Shown one piece after another: positions 53,036 to 62,283 of a stretch of DNA of 64,000 nucleotides. Source of the stretch: Streptomyces sp. BHT-5-2. Lineage in GTDB: Bacteria; Actinomycetota; Actinomycetes; Streptomycetales; Streptomycetaceae. The notes under the pieces were generated by a model. That model searched no databases and was not told the DNA's origin. It saw only the letters and a list, made by a program, of their open reading frames with translations. How positions within the stretch are numbered: the first letter of the stretch is position 1; each line of letters starts with the position of its first letter. A program made the position numbers and the translations under genes. The stretch covers positions 1,488,001-1,552,000 of the forward strand of contig NZ_CP081497.1 of NCBI RefSeq assembly GCF_019774615.1, in the 5' to 3' direction.

Positions 53036-53065
53036 TTGACACCAAAATCGAACATCCATTCTTAT
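53036..53065 (+). promoter_or_regulatory. recA promoter with SOS-box-like element
   Basis: TTGACA at 53036-53041 is a consensus -35. TCTTAT at 53060-53065 (18-nt spacing) is the candidate -10. Between them lies CGAACATCCATTCT (53049-53062), which fits an imperfect CGAAC-N4-GTTCG LexA box. Its placement over the promoter suits LexA repression. The right end of the cassette is only 41 bp upstream. Confidence 0.7.
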
Positions 53066-53222
53066 GGGGAAACCGGCCGCCTGACGCGGCTGCGGCCCAC
53101 GGAGCCCCGGGGTCGTGCGCGGAGTTATCCACAGGCCGGAGCCGGGTCCGGGCGCATTGTCAGTGGCAGGGGTTAGCGTCATGGACGTGAAGCGATCGAC
53201 TCAAGCAAACCGGGTGGAACCC

Positions 53223-54350
<1,128 letters not shown>

Positions 54351-54356
54351 TCCGCC

Positions 54357-55025
54357 ATGACACGGCGAACGGAATGGCCGGACGGCGCGGGCTTCCCCGG
54401 CGCTGCCGGCGACGCCGAGAACCGTAGCGGCCGCATGGGCGGCGCCGCCCCCGAGGACGGCGCCGCAGCCAGGGACGGCGGTGGTTCCCTCCCGTCGAGG
54501 GCCGGGTCGGAACCGCCGCGCACACCCGAGGAGCAGGCGCGGGCGATCTGTCTGCGCCTGCTCACCGGGAGACCGCGCACCCGCCGGCAGCTCGCGGACG
54601 CCCTGCGGGAGCGGGGCATCCCCGACGAGGCGGCGGACGAGGTGCTCGCCCGCTTCGAGGACGTCGGGCTGATCGACGACGCGGCGTTCGCCGACGCCTG
54701 GGTGGAGTCCCGGCACCACGGCCGGGGCCTGGCCCGCCGCGCCCTGGCCCGGGAGCTCCGCACCAAGGGGGTGGACTCCGCCCTGATCGACCAGGCCGTC
54801 GGCCGCCTCGATCCGGAACAGGAGGAGGCCACCGCCCGCGAGCTGGTCGACCGCAAACTGCGCACCACCCGCGGCCTGGACCGCGACAAGCGGCTCCGCC
54901 GGCTGGCCGGCATGCTGGCCCGCAAGGGCTACCCGGAGGGCCTCGCCCTCCGCGTCGTCCGCCGGGCACTGGAGGAGGAGGGCGAGGACCCGGAGATCCT
55001 GGACTCCCACCTGCCGGACGCCTGA
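54357..55025 (+). CDS. recX: RecX regulatory protein
   Basis: 222 aa. Inhibits RecA filament activity. The RecX domain (about 55-215) has repeated three-helix units: AICLRLLTGRPRTRRQLADALRERG-type (core RTRRQLADAL), DAWVESRHHGRGLARRAL and LARKGYPEGLALRVVR. The first 55 residues are a low-complexity Gly/Ala/Arg extension. It is separated from recA by 6 nt, so the two are one transcript. Confidence 0.95.
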   Translation: MTRRTEWPDGAGFPGAAGDAENRSGRMGGAAPEDGAAARDGGGSLPSRAGSEPPRTPEEQARAICLRLLTGRPRTRRQLADALRERGIPDEAADEVLARFEDVGLIDDAAFADAWVESRHHGRGLARRALARELRTKGVDSALIDQAVGRLDPEQEEATARELVDRKLRTTRGLDRDKRLRRLAGMLARKGYPEGLALRVVRRALEEEGEDPEILDSHLPDA

Positions 55026-55150
55026 CGGCCCCGGCGGGCGGCAGCCCGGTCCGCCGCGGCCTGCCCACTCTCCCGGCTCCACCCCTGCGCCCTCCCTCAG
55101 GACCGACCCCGGCGCCCCACCGGACGGTCGCGAGCACCCGCCGGACCGAT

Positions 55151-55193
55151 ACCGGTCCACCGCCGCAGAGGTACCGGCCACCACCGGACCGGT
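55151..55193. terminator. Hairpin between convergent recX and rhodanese genes
   Basis: ACCGGTCC (55151-55158) pairs with GGACCGGT (55186-55193), with further partial pairing inside. It begins 1 nt after the rhodanese stop on the - strand. Confidence 0.5.
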
Positions 55194-55194
55194 G

Positions 55195-55572
55195 CTAGCG
55201 CTCCACCGGCAGCCCCGCCGCGCGCCACGCCTGGAAGCCGCCGATCAGGTCGGTCGCGTGGTGCAGGCCCAGCTGGTGCAGGGAGACCGCCGCCAGACTG
55301 GAGGCATAGCCCTCGTTGCAGATCACCACGACCGGCAGGGCGTGGTGGGTCGCCTCGGGGGCGCGGTGCTCACCCGTCGGATCGAGCCGCCACTCCAGCT
55401 CGTTGCGCTCGACGACCAGCGCCCCGGGGATGGTGCCGTCGCGCTCGCGCAGCAGCGCATAGCGGATGTCCACCAGCAAGCCGCCGGCCTTCTGGAGCGC
55501 CGCGGCCTCCGCCGGACCCACCCGGCTCAGCCCGCGCCGGGCCCGTGCCAGCAGGTCGTCGATCGCGCTCAT
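55195..55572 (-). CDS. Rhodanese-domain sulfurtransferase
   Basis: 125 aa single-domain rhodanese. The active-site loop is VVICNEGYASSLAA, with the catalytic cysteine near residue 84. The N-terminal motif LLVDIRYALLRERDGTIPGA corresponds to the CH2-A region. It is downstream of cysteine dioxygenase on the same strand, 79 nt apart. Moving sulfane sulfur or thiosulfate released in cysteine breakdown is a plausible role. Confidence 0.9.
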   Translation of the reverse strand: MSAIDDLLARARRGLSRVGPAEAAALQKAGGLLVDIRYALLRERDGTIPGALVVERNELEWRLDPTGEHRAPEATHHALPVVVICNEGYASSLAAVSLHQLGLHHATDLIGGFQAWRAAGLPVER

Positions 55573-55651
55573 GTCGCGAACTCCCCTCGCCCGACCGCGT
55601 GTTCACGCGGCGCCCCGCTTCCTGTCCCGGGCCCGCTCCGCCCGGCCCCGC

Positions 55652-56191
55652 TCACCACTCCTCCGGCCGCTCGACCTCTTCCAGCCGCAGCACCGCCCCG
55701 TTGCGGCTGTACCGCCGCATCAGCGGCAGCGGCGGATAGTAGGCGTGCACCGACACCGCGTGGGTGTCGGGGGAGAGGTTGAGCACCTGATGGACGTGGT
55801 GCGGGCCGAACGCCCGCCCCCGTCCACCGCTCAGCCGGCGCTCCCGGTCGACGCCGTCGGCGAGCTCCAGCGTGCGCCACCCCTCGGTGGGGAGCGCGGC
55901 GGCCAGCGACTGCTCGGTCAGCTCCCCGGCGGCCGCCGCGAAGGCGCCGCGCGAACCGCCGTGGTCGTGCCAGCCGGTGCCGCTGCCGGGCGGCCAGCCG
56001 ATCAGCCACGCCTCGCTGCCGCCCGGCCCGTCGAGCCGGATCCAGGTCCGGCCCTCCGGATCGAGCGGCAGGGAGGCGACCAGCGTCCGGTCGGCGGCGG
56101 TACGGCGGACGAAGTCGAGGAGTTCGGCGGCGCCGGGGCCGCCGTCATGGGCGCGGGCACGCGGCCGCGCAGGGGTGTGTACATCGGGCAC
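55652..56191 (-). CDS. Cysteine dioxygenase
   Basis: Oxidises L-cysteine to cysteine sulfinate with iron and O2. 179 aa, cupin fold. Iron ligands are visible as HDH in GTGWHDHGGSRGAF (about residue 90) and the third His in FGPHHVHQVLN. The GTG start at 56191 follows AGGA 8 nt upstream. A longer frame to 56323 would overlap the leader peptide. It is preceded by a Cys-rich leader peptide and followed by a rhodanese, which makes a small cysteine-breakdown unit. Confidence 0.92.
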   Translation of the reverse strand: MPDVHTPARPRARAHDGGPGAAELLDFVRRTAADRTLVASLPLDPEGRTWIRLDGPGGSEAWLIGWPPGSGTGWHDHGGSRGAFAAAAGELTEQSLAAALPTEGWRTLELADGVDRERRLSGGRGRAFGPHHVHQVLNLSPDTHAVSVHAYYPPLPLMRRYSRNGAVLRLEEVERPEEW

Positions 56192-56291
56192 GGGAACCGT
56201 CCTGAGTGATCGTGCGGAGCGCGGCCGCCGGATACCGGGCAACTGCCGCGCAGGGAGGGCCACCGCGGCAGCACGGCCGGGGCGGTGGGGA

Positions 56292-56378
56292 TCAACAGGA
56301 CGGACGACACATGCAGCCCGCATAGCGGAGCAGGTCCAGATGGACCCTCCGCCAGAACCGCGAGCTGTGATCAGTCAC
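56292..56378 (-). CDS. Cys-rich leader peptide of the cysteine dioxygenase operon
   Basis: 28 aa from GTG. Its end, RRVHLDLLRYAGCMCRPSC, fits the Streptomyces leader-peptide pattern and holds three cysteines in the last seven residues. The stop is 100 nt upstream of the cysteine dioxygenase start. Its GTG overlaps the last 8 nt of the FAD monooxygenase gene. Position and content suggest that ribosome speed at Cys codons controls the downstream genes (attenuation). This is inference. Confidence 0.75.
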   Translation of the reverse strand: MTDHSSRFWRRVHLDLLRYAGCMCRPSC

Positions 56379-58206
56379 TCTCGGAGTCAAGCACGGAGTT
56401 TCCCGGAGGGTCAACCGGCCCCGACGCCGGCCCCGAGCCCGGTGCCGGGTCGGCCGCCGGGTCCGCCGCGGCACCGTCGGGCCGCTCCCCGGAGTCCTGG
56501 GCGGCCCCGCCGGGGGACGTCCGCCGGCCGCCCTCCGCGGGCGCCCCGCCGCGCACCGCGTCCGCGCAGGCGGCCAGTTCGTCCGGCCGCACCCCGGACA
56601 GCGCGGCGACCAGATGGCCGTCGGGCCGGACCACCAGCACGGTGTGCGCCGCGGCGCCCGGATACGCCTCGGTGACCAGGACCTCCGCGCGCATCGGCAG
56701 CGCGGCCACCGCCTCCGTCAGACGGGGCATCAGCCCCGCCGACTGCCAGTGCCGCTGGTCCCACACCCCCGTGCCGGGCGCCACCAGCACCACCAGCAGT
56801 CCCCGGTCGAGCCGGTCGCGCAGCCCCACCGACGCACCGTCGGAGGCGGTCACCGGCACGTCCACCACCGGTGCCCCCGGGAGGGTGCCGACCGCCGTCC
56901 CGCCGGGCAGGGCCGCGGGCGCCGCCAGCGGTGTCCGCGGATAGGACGGGGCCGCGCCGAGCGGGCCGCGGCCCAGGTGCCCGTCGGTCAGCAGGGTGCT
57001 GCGCCCGCGCACCGCGCCCGGCAGCACCGTCCGCCAGCGCACCGCGCCGCCGTCCCGGAGCAGCGGAAGCGCCGAGTCGGCGGCCCGCAGCCGGGCGGCG
57101 ACCGCGGCCCGGCGCTCGGCCTGGTAGCTGTCCAGCAGGGTCTCGGAGGCGCCCTGGTGCCAGGCCAGGCCCAGCTTCCAGGCGAGGTTCTCGGCGTCCC
57201 GCAGCCCCTCGTCCAGTCCCTGGGTGCCCAGCGCGCCCAGCAGGTGGGCGGCGTCGCCGGCGAGGAAGGCGCGGCCCCGCCGCCACGTCCGGGCCAGCCG
57301 GTGGTGGACGGTGTGGACGCCGGTGTCGAGGAGTTCGTAGGGGGGGACCAGACCGGTGCGGCCGCGGCCGGCCGGCGCGCCGTCCTCGTCGGCCGACCCG
57401 TCCGCCGCCTCCGTCGCCCAGCCGGCCAGCGAGTCGCGGATCCGGGCCACCAGCGCGTCCGGCGTCACCAGATCGCGCCCCGGGGGGAGCAGCCAGTCCA
57501 ACCGCCAGACCCCGCCGGGCAGCGGGCGGGCGGAGACCTCGCTGACCCGGCCGCCGCCGTGCCGGGCCGGCGAGCGGTGCAGCAGCGCCTCGCCGGGCCA
57601 GGGGAGTTCGGTGCGCAGCGTGGCCACCGCGTGCCGCTCGACGGCGGTGCGGCCGGGGAAGCGGACGTCCAGCAGCTTGCGCACGGTGGACCGCGGGCCG
57701 TCGCAACCGACGAGGTAACTCCCGCGCCACCAGGTGCCGTTGGGGCCGCGGGTCTGGGCACTCACGCCCTTCTCGTCCTGTTCGAGGGCGGCCAGCCGGC
57801 TGCCGGAGACGACCTGGGCGAGCGGTTCGCCGGCCAGCGCGGCGCGCAGCGCGCGGGTCAGCGCGTGCTGGGGCAGGTGCAGCGGGGACGCGTCGGCGGT
57901 CGCACCTTCGGCGCCCTCCGCGCCGTCCGGGGCAGGGGGGGCGAAGGCGACCCGTTCCAGCAGCCGGCGGCGGCGCATGGTGCGCCAGGCCGACCAGCGG
58001 GCGCCGGCGCCAGCCAGGGCGTCCGCGCAGCCGAGCCGGGCGGCGAACGCCGCGGTGTCCGGGCGGAGTACGACGGTGCGGGCGGGCCGGGCCGCCTCCT
58101 CGCCGCCGGTCTCGTCGAGGACGACGACGGGCACGCCGTTCCGGGTCAGGGCGAGGGCGAGGGCGAGACCGACCGGGCCGGCCCCGGCGACGATCACCGG
58201 CTCCAC
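56371..58206 (-). CDS. FAD-dependent aromatic-hydroxylase-type monooxygenase
   Basis: 611 aa from GTG with GGGAG upstream. FAD-binding motifs: VAGAGPVGLALALALTRNG (GxGxxG) at the N-terminus, GCDGPRSTVRKLL near residue 165, and the second FAD motif GRAFLAGDAAHLLGALGTQG near residue 305. The C-terminal thioredoxin-like domain (about 440-590) is typical of PheA/MHPCO-like hydroxylases. The last about 60 residues are Pro/Gly/Asp-rich. The substrate is unknown. The gene overlaps the start of the cysteine dioxygenase leader peptide, so read-through into that unit is possible. Confidence 0.87.
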   Translation of the reverse strand: MEPVIVAGAGPVGLALALALTRNGVPVVVLDETGGEEAARPARTVVLRPDTAAFAARLGCADALAGAGARWSAWRTMRRRRLLERVAFAPPAPDGAEGAEGATADASPLHLPQHALTRALRAALAGEPLAQVVSGSRLAALEQDEKGVSAQTRGPNGTWWRGSYLVGCDGPRSTVRKLLDVRFPGRTAVERHAVATLRTELPWPGEALLHRSPARHGGGRVSEVSARPLPGGVWRLDWLLPPGRDLVTPDALVARIRDSLAGWATEAADGSADEDGAPAGRGRTGLVPPYELLDTGVHTVHHRLARTWRRGRAFLAGDAAHLLGALGTQGLDEGLRDAENLAWKLGLAWHQGASETLLDSYQAERRAAVAARLRAADSALPLLRDGGAVRWRTVLPGAVRGRSTLLTDGHLGRGPLGAAPSYPRTPLAAPAALPGGTAVGTLPGAPVVDVPVTASDGASVGLRDRLDRGLLVVLVAPGTGVWDQRHWQSAGLMPRLTEAVAALPMRAEVLVTEAYPGAAAHTVLVVRPDGHLVAALSGVRPDELAACADAVRGGAPAEGGRRTSPGGAAQDSGERPDGAAADPAADPAPGSGPASGPVDPPGNSVLDSESD

Positions 58207-58320
58207 GGGGCGGCTCCCAGGATCCGGCGGTACGTACGGGACGTGCGGGAACGGGCAGTGGGAGGCCGGTGCGTGATCACACAGCGTATGCAACCCATTG
58301 CGGCCGTCGCCGTCAAGTGA

Positions 58321-58352
58321 CGGAGGCGGTGGCGCCGTTGCCACCGCCTCCG
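58321..58352 (-). terminator. Terminator of the glu operon
   Basis: Perfect 13-bp stem, CGGAGGCGGTGGC / GCCACCGCCTCCG, with a 6-nt loop, 38 nt past the gluD stop on the - strand. Confidence 0.8.
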
Positions 58353-58390
58353 GACGGTCCGGTACCGGCCGCGCGCGGCCGGACCTCCCG

Positions 58391-59314
58391 TCAGTCCTTG
58401 GTGCCGGCCGGTGCCGCGGCGCCCTCCGCGGCGTCCGCGGCGGCCACCGGTTCGGCGGCCGGGGCCACCTCGATGCCGGTCCGGGCCCGGCGCCCGCGCC
58501 GCTCGATCCAGTTGGCCAGGGCGGACAACGCCAGGCACATCGCCACATAGATGCTGCCGATGACGATGATCACCGGGATGTAGGTGTCGTTGCCGTTGAC
58601 GATGATGTTGGTGCTCATCAGGCGGGCGGTGTAGAGGAGTTCCTCGAAGGTGATGATGTAGCCGAGCGAGGTGTCCTTCAGGGTCACCACCAGCTGGCTG
58701 ATGATGGTGGGCAGCATCGCCCGGATCGCCTGCGGGAGCAGCACGGTCGTCATGACCTGCGTCTTGCTCATGCCGAGCGCGTACGCGGCCTCCCGCTGGC
58801 CCTTGGGCACGGCGTTGATGCCGGCACGCAACACCTCCGCCTGCACGGAGCCGTTGTAGACGGTCAGCCCCGCCACCAGCGCCCAGAACTGCGGCTGGCT
58901 GCCGGTCAGGCCCAGGGCGTCGCGGTTGCTGAGCAGGACGACCCACAGCGCGTAGATCGTGATCAGCAGCGGCACCGCGCGGAACAGCTCGATGAAGCCG
59001 GTGGCCAGCCAGCGGATCGGCTGGTGGTCGGAGAGCCGGGCGACCGTCAGCAGCAGACCCAGCGCCAGCGACAGCACCGCCGCCACCGCAAAGACCTGAA
59101 GGGTCGTCAGAACGCCGTCGCGGATGCCGGTGCGCACCCCGGCGTAGTTGAAGATCTCCCAGACCTTCGGGTCCAGTTGGCCCTTGGCGTCCAGCCGCAG
59201 GACGGCGAAGGCGATCAGCCCCAGCACCGCCAGTGCGCCGAGGACGCTGTAGACGCGGTTGCGGGCCCTCGCCTTCGGCCCCGGCACGTCGTAGAGAACG
59301 CTCGCGCCACTCAT
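58391..59314 (-). CDS. gluD: Glutamate ABC transporter permease GluD
   Basis: 307 aa. HisM/GlnP-type permease with a short cytoplasmic N-terminus, five membrane helices or so, and the EAA loop AAYALGMSKTQVMTTVLLPQA (core EAAYALGMSKTQ). The C-terminal tail is Ala/Glu/Pro-rich. The start MSGASVLYD at 59314 is preferred over 59356. Last gene of gluABCD, 91 nt after gluC. Confidence 0.93.
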   Translation of the reverse strand: MSGASVLYDVPGPKARARNRVYSVLGALAVLGLIAFAVLRLDAKGQLDPKVWEIFNYAGVRTGIRDGVLTTLQVFAVAAVLSLALGLLLTVARLSDHQPIRWLATGFIELFRAVPLLITIYALWVVLLSNRDALGLTGSQPQFWALVAGLTVYNGSVQAEVLRAGINAVPKGQREAAYALGMSKTQVMTTVLLPQAIRAMLPTIISQLVVTLKDTSLGYIITFEELLYTARLMSTNIIVNGNDTYIPVIIVIGSIYVAMCLALSALANWIERRGRRARTGIEVAPAAEPVAAADAAEGAAAPAGTKD

Positions 59315-59405
59315 GCCCCTACCTCGCTTCGTCCCGTCCCGCCGGTGCGCGGCCACGGCGCCCGTCCGTACGTGTCGTTCCTGGTGTCGCGGTTGCCGGA
59401 TCCGT

Positions 59406-60053
59406 TCATCGGGCGACCTCCAGTCGGCGCTCCAGCAGCCGGAACAGGCCGCTGACCGCGAAGGTGATGACGAGGTAGGCCAGCGCCGTCCACAGGAAGA
59501 TCCAGGCGATCGGGTAGCCCCGGTCGTTGAGCAGCTTGGAGACGTTGAACAGCTCGCCGTAGCCGAACGCGCCGGCGATCGCGGAGTTCTTGGTGAGCGC
59601 GATGATGATGCTGCTCAGCGGCGGGATCACGGTGCGGGCCGCCTGCGGCAGCACGATCAGCCGCAGCGTCTGGGAGAAGGTCATGCCCAGGCTGCGGGCC
59701 GCCTCCGCCTGGCCCAGCGGCACGGTGGTGATGCCGGACCGCACCGCCTCGCACACGAACGACGAGGTGTAGAAGCCGAGCGCCAGCGTGCCCAGGACGT
59801 ACGGGCTGGCGCCCTGGAAGAGGATCTGCGGCACGACGAAGAAGGCGACCAGGAACAGCAGCGTCAGCGGCGTGTTGCGCAGCACCGTCACCCAGGCCGT
59901 GCCGAAGGCGCGCAGCGGCGGGACCGGAGAGACCCGGAAACCGGCTATGAGCACGCCGAGCACCAGCGCGAGCAGCGCGGCGGACGCGGTGATCGCCAGG
60001 GTTCCGAGGAACCCGTCCCGGAACTCGGGCAGATAATCGAGGAGTACGTTCAT
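59406..60053 (-). CDS. gluC: Glutamate ABC transporter permease GluC
   Basis: 215 aa. HisM/GlnP-type permease with about five helices. The EAA loop is EAARSLGMTFSQTLRLIVLPQA (core EAARSLGMTFSQ), with RNTPLTLLFLVAFF before it. It starts MNVLLDYLPEF, with GGAGA upstream. It pairs with GluD to form the membrane channel. Confidence 0.94.
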   Translation of the reverse strand: MNVLLDYLPEFRDGFLGTLAITASAALLALVLGVLIAGFRVSPVPPLRAFGTAWVTVLRNTPLTLLFLVAFFVVPQILFQGASPYVLGTLALGFYTSSFVCEAVRSGITTVPLGQAEAARSLGMTFSQTLRLIVLPQAARTVIPPLSSIIIALTKNSAIAGAFGYGELFNVSKLLNDRGYPIAWIFLWTALAYLVITFAVSGLFRLLERRLEVAR

Positions 60054-60180
60054 GGGGTCTCCGCGGTAGCGGTCGGGTCGTCGGCGGGAAGCGGCAGGGA
60101 GCGGCGGCGTACCACGGGCAACCGCGCGGTGCCGTATACGGGCCGGTGGGCGCGGGCCCGTGGGCGCGCGGAAGGCAGCG

Positions 60181-60216
60181 CGCCCCGTACACCCGTCGCG
60201 GCGGGCGTACGGGGCG
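60181..60216 (-). promoter_or_regulatory. Hairpin in the gluB-gluC spacer
   Basis: Fifteen-base arms (60181-60195 and 60202-60216, outer CGCCCCGTAC / GTACGGGGCG) with one mismatch and a 6-nt loop. It lies just after gluB within the operon. Such hairpins often protect or end the mRNA so that the binding protein is made in excess over the permeases. Confidence 0.6.
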
Positions 60217-60242
60217 GCGCGGTCCGGTGCGTGCGCGGGCCG

Positions 60243-61154
60243 TCAGTAGCGCGGCAGCGGCGTCTCCGGGGCGACGTAGGCCGAGCCGGACTTGCCGAGC
60301 GTGCCCTCGTACGCCTTCTTGTAGTCGCCGTTCTTGATGTGGTTCTCCAGCGCGGTGGTGATCGCGTCGCGCAGCGCCTTGTCGTCCTTGTTCAGACCGA
60401 CGCCGTAGGGCTCCTTGGTGAACGGCTGCCCGACGACCCGGAGTTTGCCCGGGCGCTGGGCGGCGTAGCCCTTGAGGATCGCGTCGTCGGTGGTGACCGC
60501 GTCGACCGACCCGTCCAGCAGGGACTTCACACAGTCCGAGTACTTCGACAGCTCGGTGGTGTGCGCCCCGTACTTGGGCTTCTTGATCTCCTGGAGCGGG
60601 GTGGAGCCGACGATCGAGCAGACCTTCTTGCCGCTGAGGCTGTCCGGCCCGGTGATGGCCTTGTCGTCCTGGCGCACCAACAGGTCGGCGCCCGCGGTGT
60701 AGTACGGGCCCGCGAAGCTCACCTGCTTCTTGCGCTCGTCGTTGATGGTGTACGTACCGACGTAGTAGTCGACCTGGCCTCTGGAGATGGCCGTCTCACG
60801 GACGTTGGAGTCGATGGTGTCGAACTTGATCTGCTTCTCGGAGAAGCCCAGGTCGGCGGCGATCATCTTGGCGATCTCGATGTCGAAGCCGGAGTACTTG
60901 TTGGTCGCCGGGTCCTTGAAGCCCAGGAACGGCTGGTCGGCCTTGACGCCGATGGTGATCTGGCCGGCCTTCTGGGCCTTCTTCAGGGTCGGCGAGTCGA
61001 CCTTCACGTCCTTGGCGACCTTGTACTCGCCACTGTAGACATCGCTGCCGGGCTGCTTGTCGCCCGCCGAACCGGCCTGGCCCCCGCACGCGGTCGCCGT
61101 CGCCGCCAGCGCGAGCACCATCGCGCCCACCGCGGCCGTCTTACGCATCGTCAT
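60243..61154 (-). CDS. gluB: Glutamate-binding lipoprotein GluB
   Basis: 303 aa. The lipoprotein signal peptide is MTMRKTAAVGAMVLALAATA trimmed before the lipobox ATAC, with the lipidated Cys near residue 23. The periplasmic-binding-protein type 2 fold follows: FDIEIAKMIAADLGFSEKQI and SKYSDCVKSLLDGSVDAVTT motifs. ATG with AAAGGAAG upstream. It captures glutamate outside the membrane for GluC/GluD. Confidence 0.95.
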   Translation of the reverse strand: MTMRKTAAVGAMVLALAATATACGGQAGSAGDKQPGSDVYSGEYKVAKDVKVDSPTLKKAQKAGQITIGVKADQPFLGFKDPATNKYSGFDIEIAKMIAADLGFSEKQIKFDTIDSNVRETAISRGQVDYYVGTYTINDERKKQVSFAGPYYTAGADLLVRQDDKAITGPDSLSGKKVCSIVGSTPLQEIKKPKYGAHTTELSKYSDCVKSLLDGSVDAVTTDDAILKGYAAQRPGKLRVVGQPFTKEPYGVGLNKDDKALRDAITTALENHIKNGDYKKAYEGTLGKSGSAYVAPETPLPRY

Positions 61155-61211
61155 GGTGAACTTCCTTTGGCTCAACAGGTTTTGGCAGTCATCGTGGCCC
61201 AACTGCGGCCA

Positions 61212-61997
61212 TCAGTGATGGAGGATCTTCGACAGGAAGTCCTTCGCCCGGTCGCTGCGCGGATTGCTGAAGAACTGGTTCGGCTCGGCCTCTTCGATGA
61301 TCCTGCCGTCCGCCATGAAGACGACCCGGTTCGCCGCGGAGCGCGCGAACCCCATCTCGTGGGTGACCACGACCATCGTCATCCCGTCCCGGGCGAGCTG
61401 CTGCATGACTTCCAGCACCTCGTTGATCATCTCCGGGTCCAGTGCCGAGGTCGGCTCGTCGAAGAGCATCACCTTCGGGTCCATCGCCAGGGCGCGGGCG
61501 ATCGCCACCCGCTGCTGCTGGCCGCCGGAAAGCTGTGCGGGGTACTTCTCCGCCTGGGCGCCGACGCCGACCCGGTCGAGCAGCGTACGGGCCTTGTTCT
61601 CCGCGGTGGCCCTGTCCGTCCGGCGGACCTTGGTCTGGCCCAGCACGACGTTCTCCAGCACCGTCTTGTGCGCGAAGAGGTTGAAGGACTGGAACACCAT
61701 GCCCACGTCGGCGCGCAGCCGGGCCAGTTCGCGGCCCTCCTGCGGCAGCGGCCGGCCGTCGATGCCGATGCTGCCGGTGTCGATGGTCTCCAGGCGGTTG
61801 ATGGTGCGGCAGAGGGTGGACTTGCCGGACCCGGAGGGCCCGATCACCACGACCACCTCGCCGCGCCGGATCGTCAGGTTGATGTCCTGGAGCACGTGCA
61901 GCGCGCCGAAGTGCTTGTTCACGCTGTCCAGTACGACCAACGGGTCTCCCGTGGGCGCAGCGCCCACGGCGCTCTTGGTCACCGGTACTTCGCTCAT
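61212..61997 (-). CDS. gluA: Glutamate ABC transporter ATPase GluA
   Basis: 261 aa. Walker A is GPSGSGKS (53-60), the Q-loop is [10 protein letters not shown], the ABC signature is [15 protein letters not shown], Walker B is [14 protein letters not shown], and the switch His is VVTHEMGF. A polar amine/amino-acid transporter ATPase close to GlnQ. First gene of the operon. Confidence 0.96.
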   Translation of the reverse strand: MSEVPVTKSAVGAAPTGDPLVVLDSVNKHFGALHVLQDINLTIRRGEVVVVIGPSGSGKSTLCRTINRLETIDTGSIGIDGRPLPQEGRELARLRADVGMVFQSFNLFAHKTVLENVVLGQTKVRRTDRATAENKARTLLDRVGVGAQAEKYPAQLSGGQQQRVAIARALAMDPKVMLFDEPTSALDPEMINEVLEVMQQLARDGMTMVVVTHEMGFARSAANRVVFMADGRIIEEAEPNQFFSNPRSDRAKDFLSKILHH

Positions 61998-62030
61998 CGG
62001 CGTACAGCTCCGTCCTCCTCGATTGGGGAG

Positions 62031-62062
62031 GACCCTAATGACGGCCTGCGACCAGCGTCATT
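62031..62062 (-). promoter_or_regulatory. gluA promoter with overlapping inverted repeat
   Basis: On the - strand, TGACGC (62060-62055) and TAGGGT (62036-62031) form a -35/-10 pair with 18-nt spacing, 34 nt before the gluA start. An inverted repeat, AATGACG / CGTCATT (62037-62043 / 62056-62062), spans the same bases. GluR is known to activate gluABCD in S. coelicolor. Whether this repeat is its site is inference. Confidence 0.5.
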
Positions 62063-62283
62063 ACATCTGAGCGAGAATTGAGCATAACGATCCGGCCGCG
62101 GACGGACACCCGGTGCGAAGGCGGGGGTGCCCCGCGAGGGGCGCGGTTACCGACGGTATGGCATCGGGGCGTACCGGGTGGGTAACGGATGGCGGCCCGG
62201 AGGCGGCCGCCTCTTGACGGGCGGGCCGTCCATCGCCGTATATGCCCTGTGGCCCGCACGCACACCGGAAGAAGGGGGGCCGG

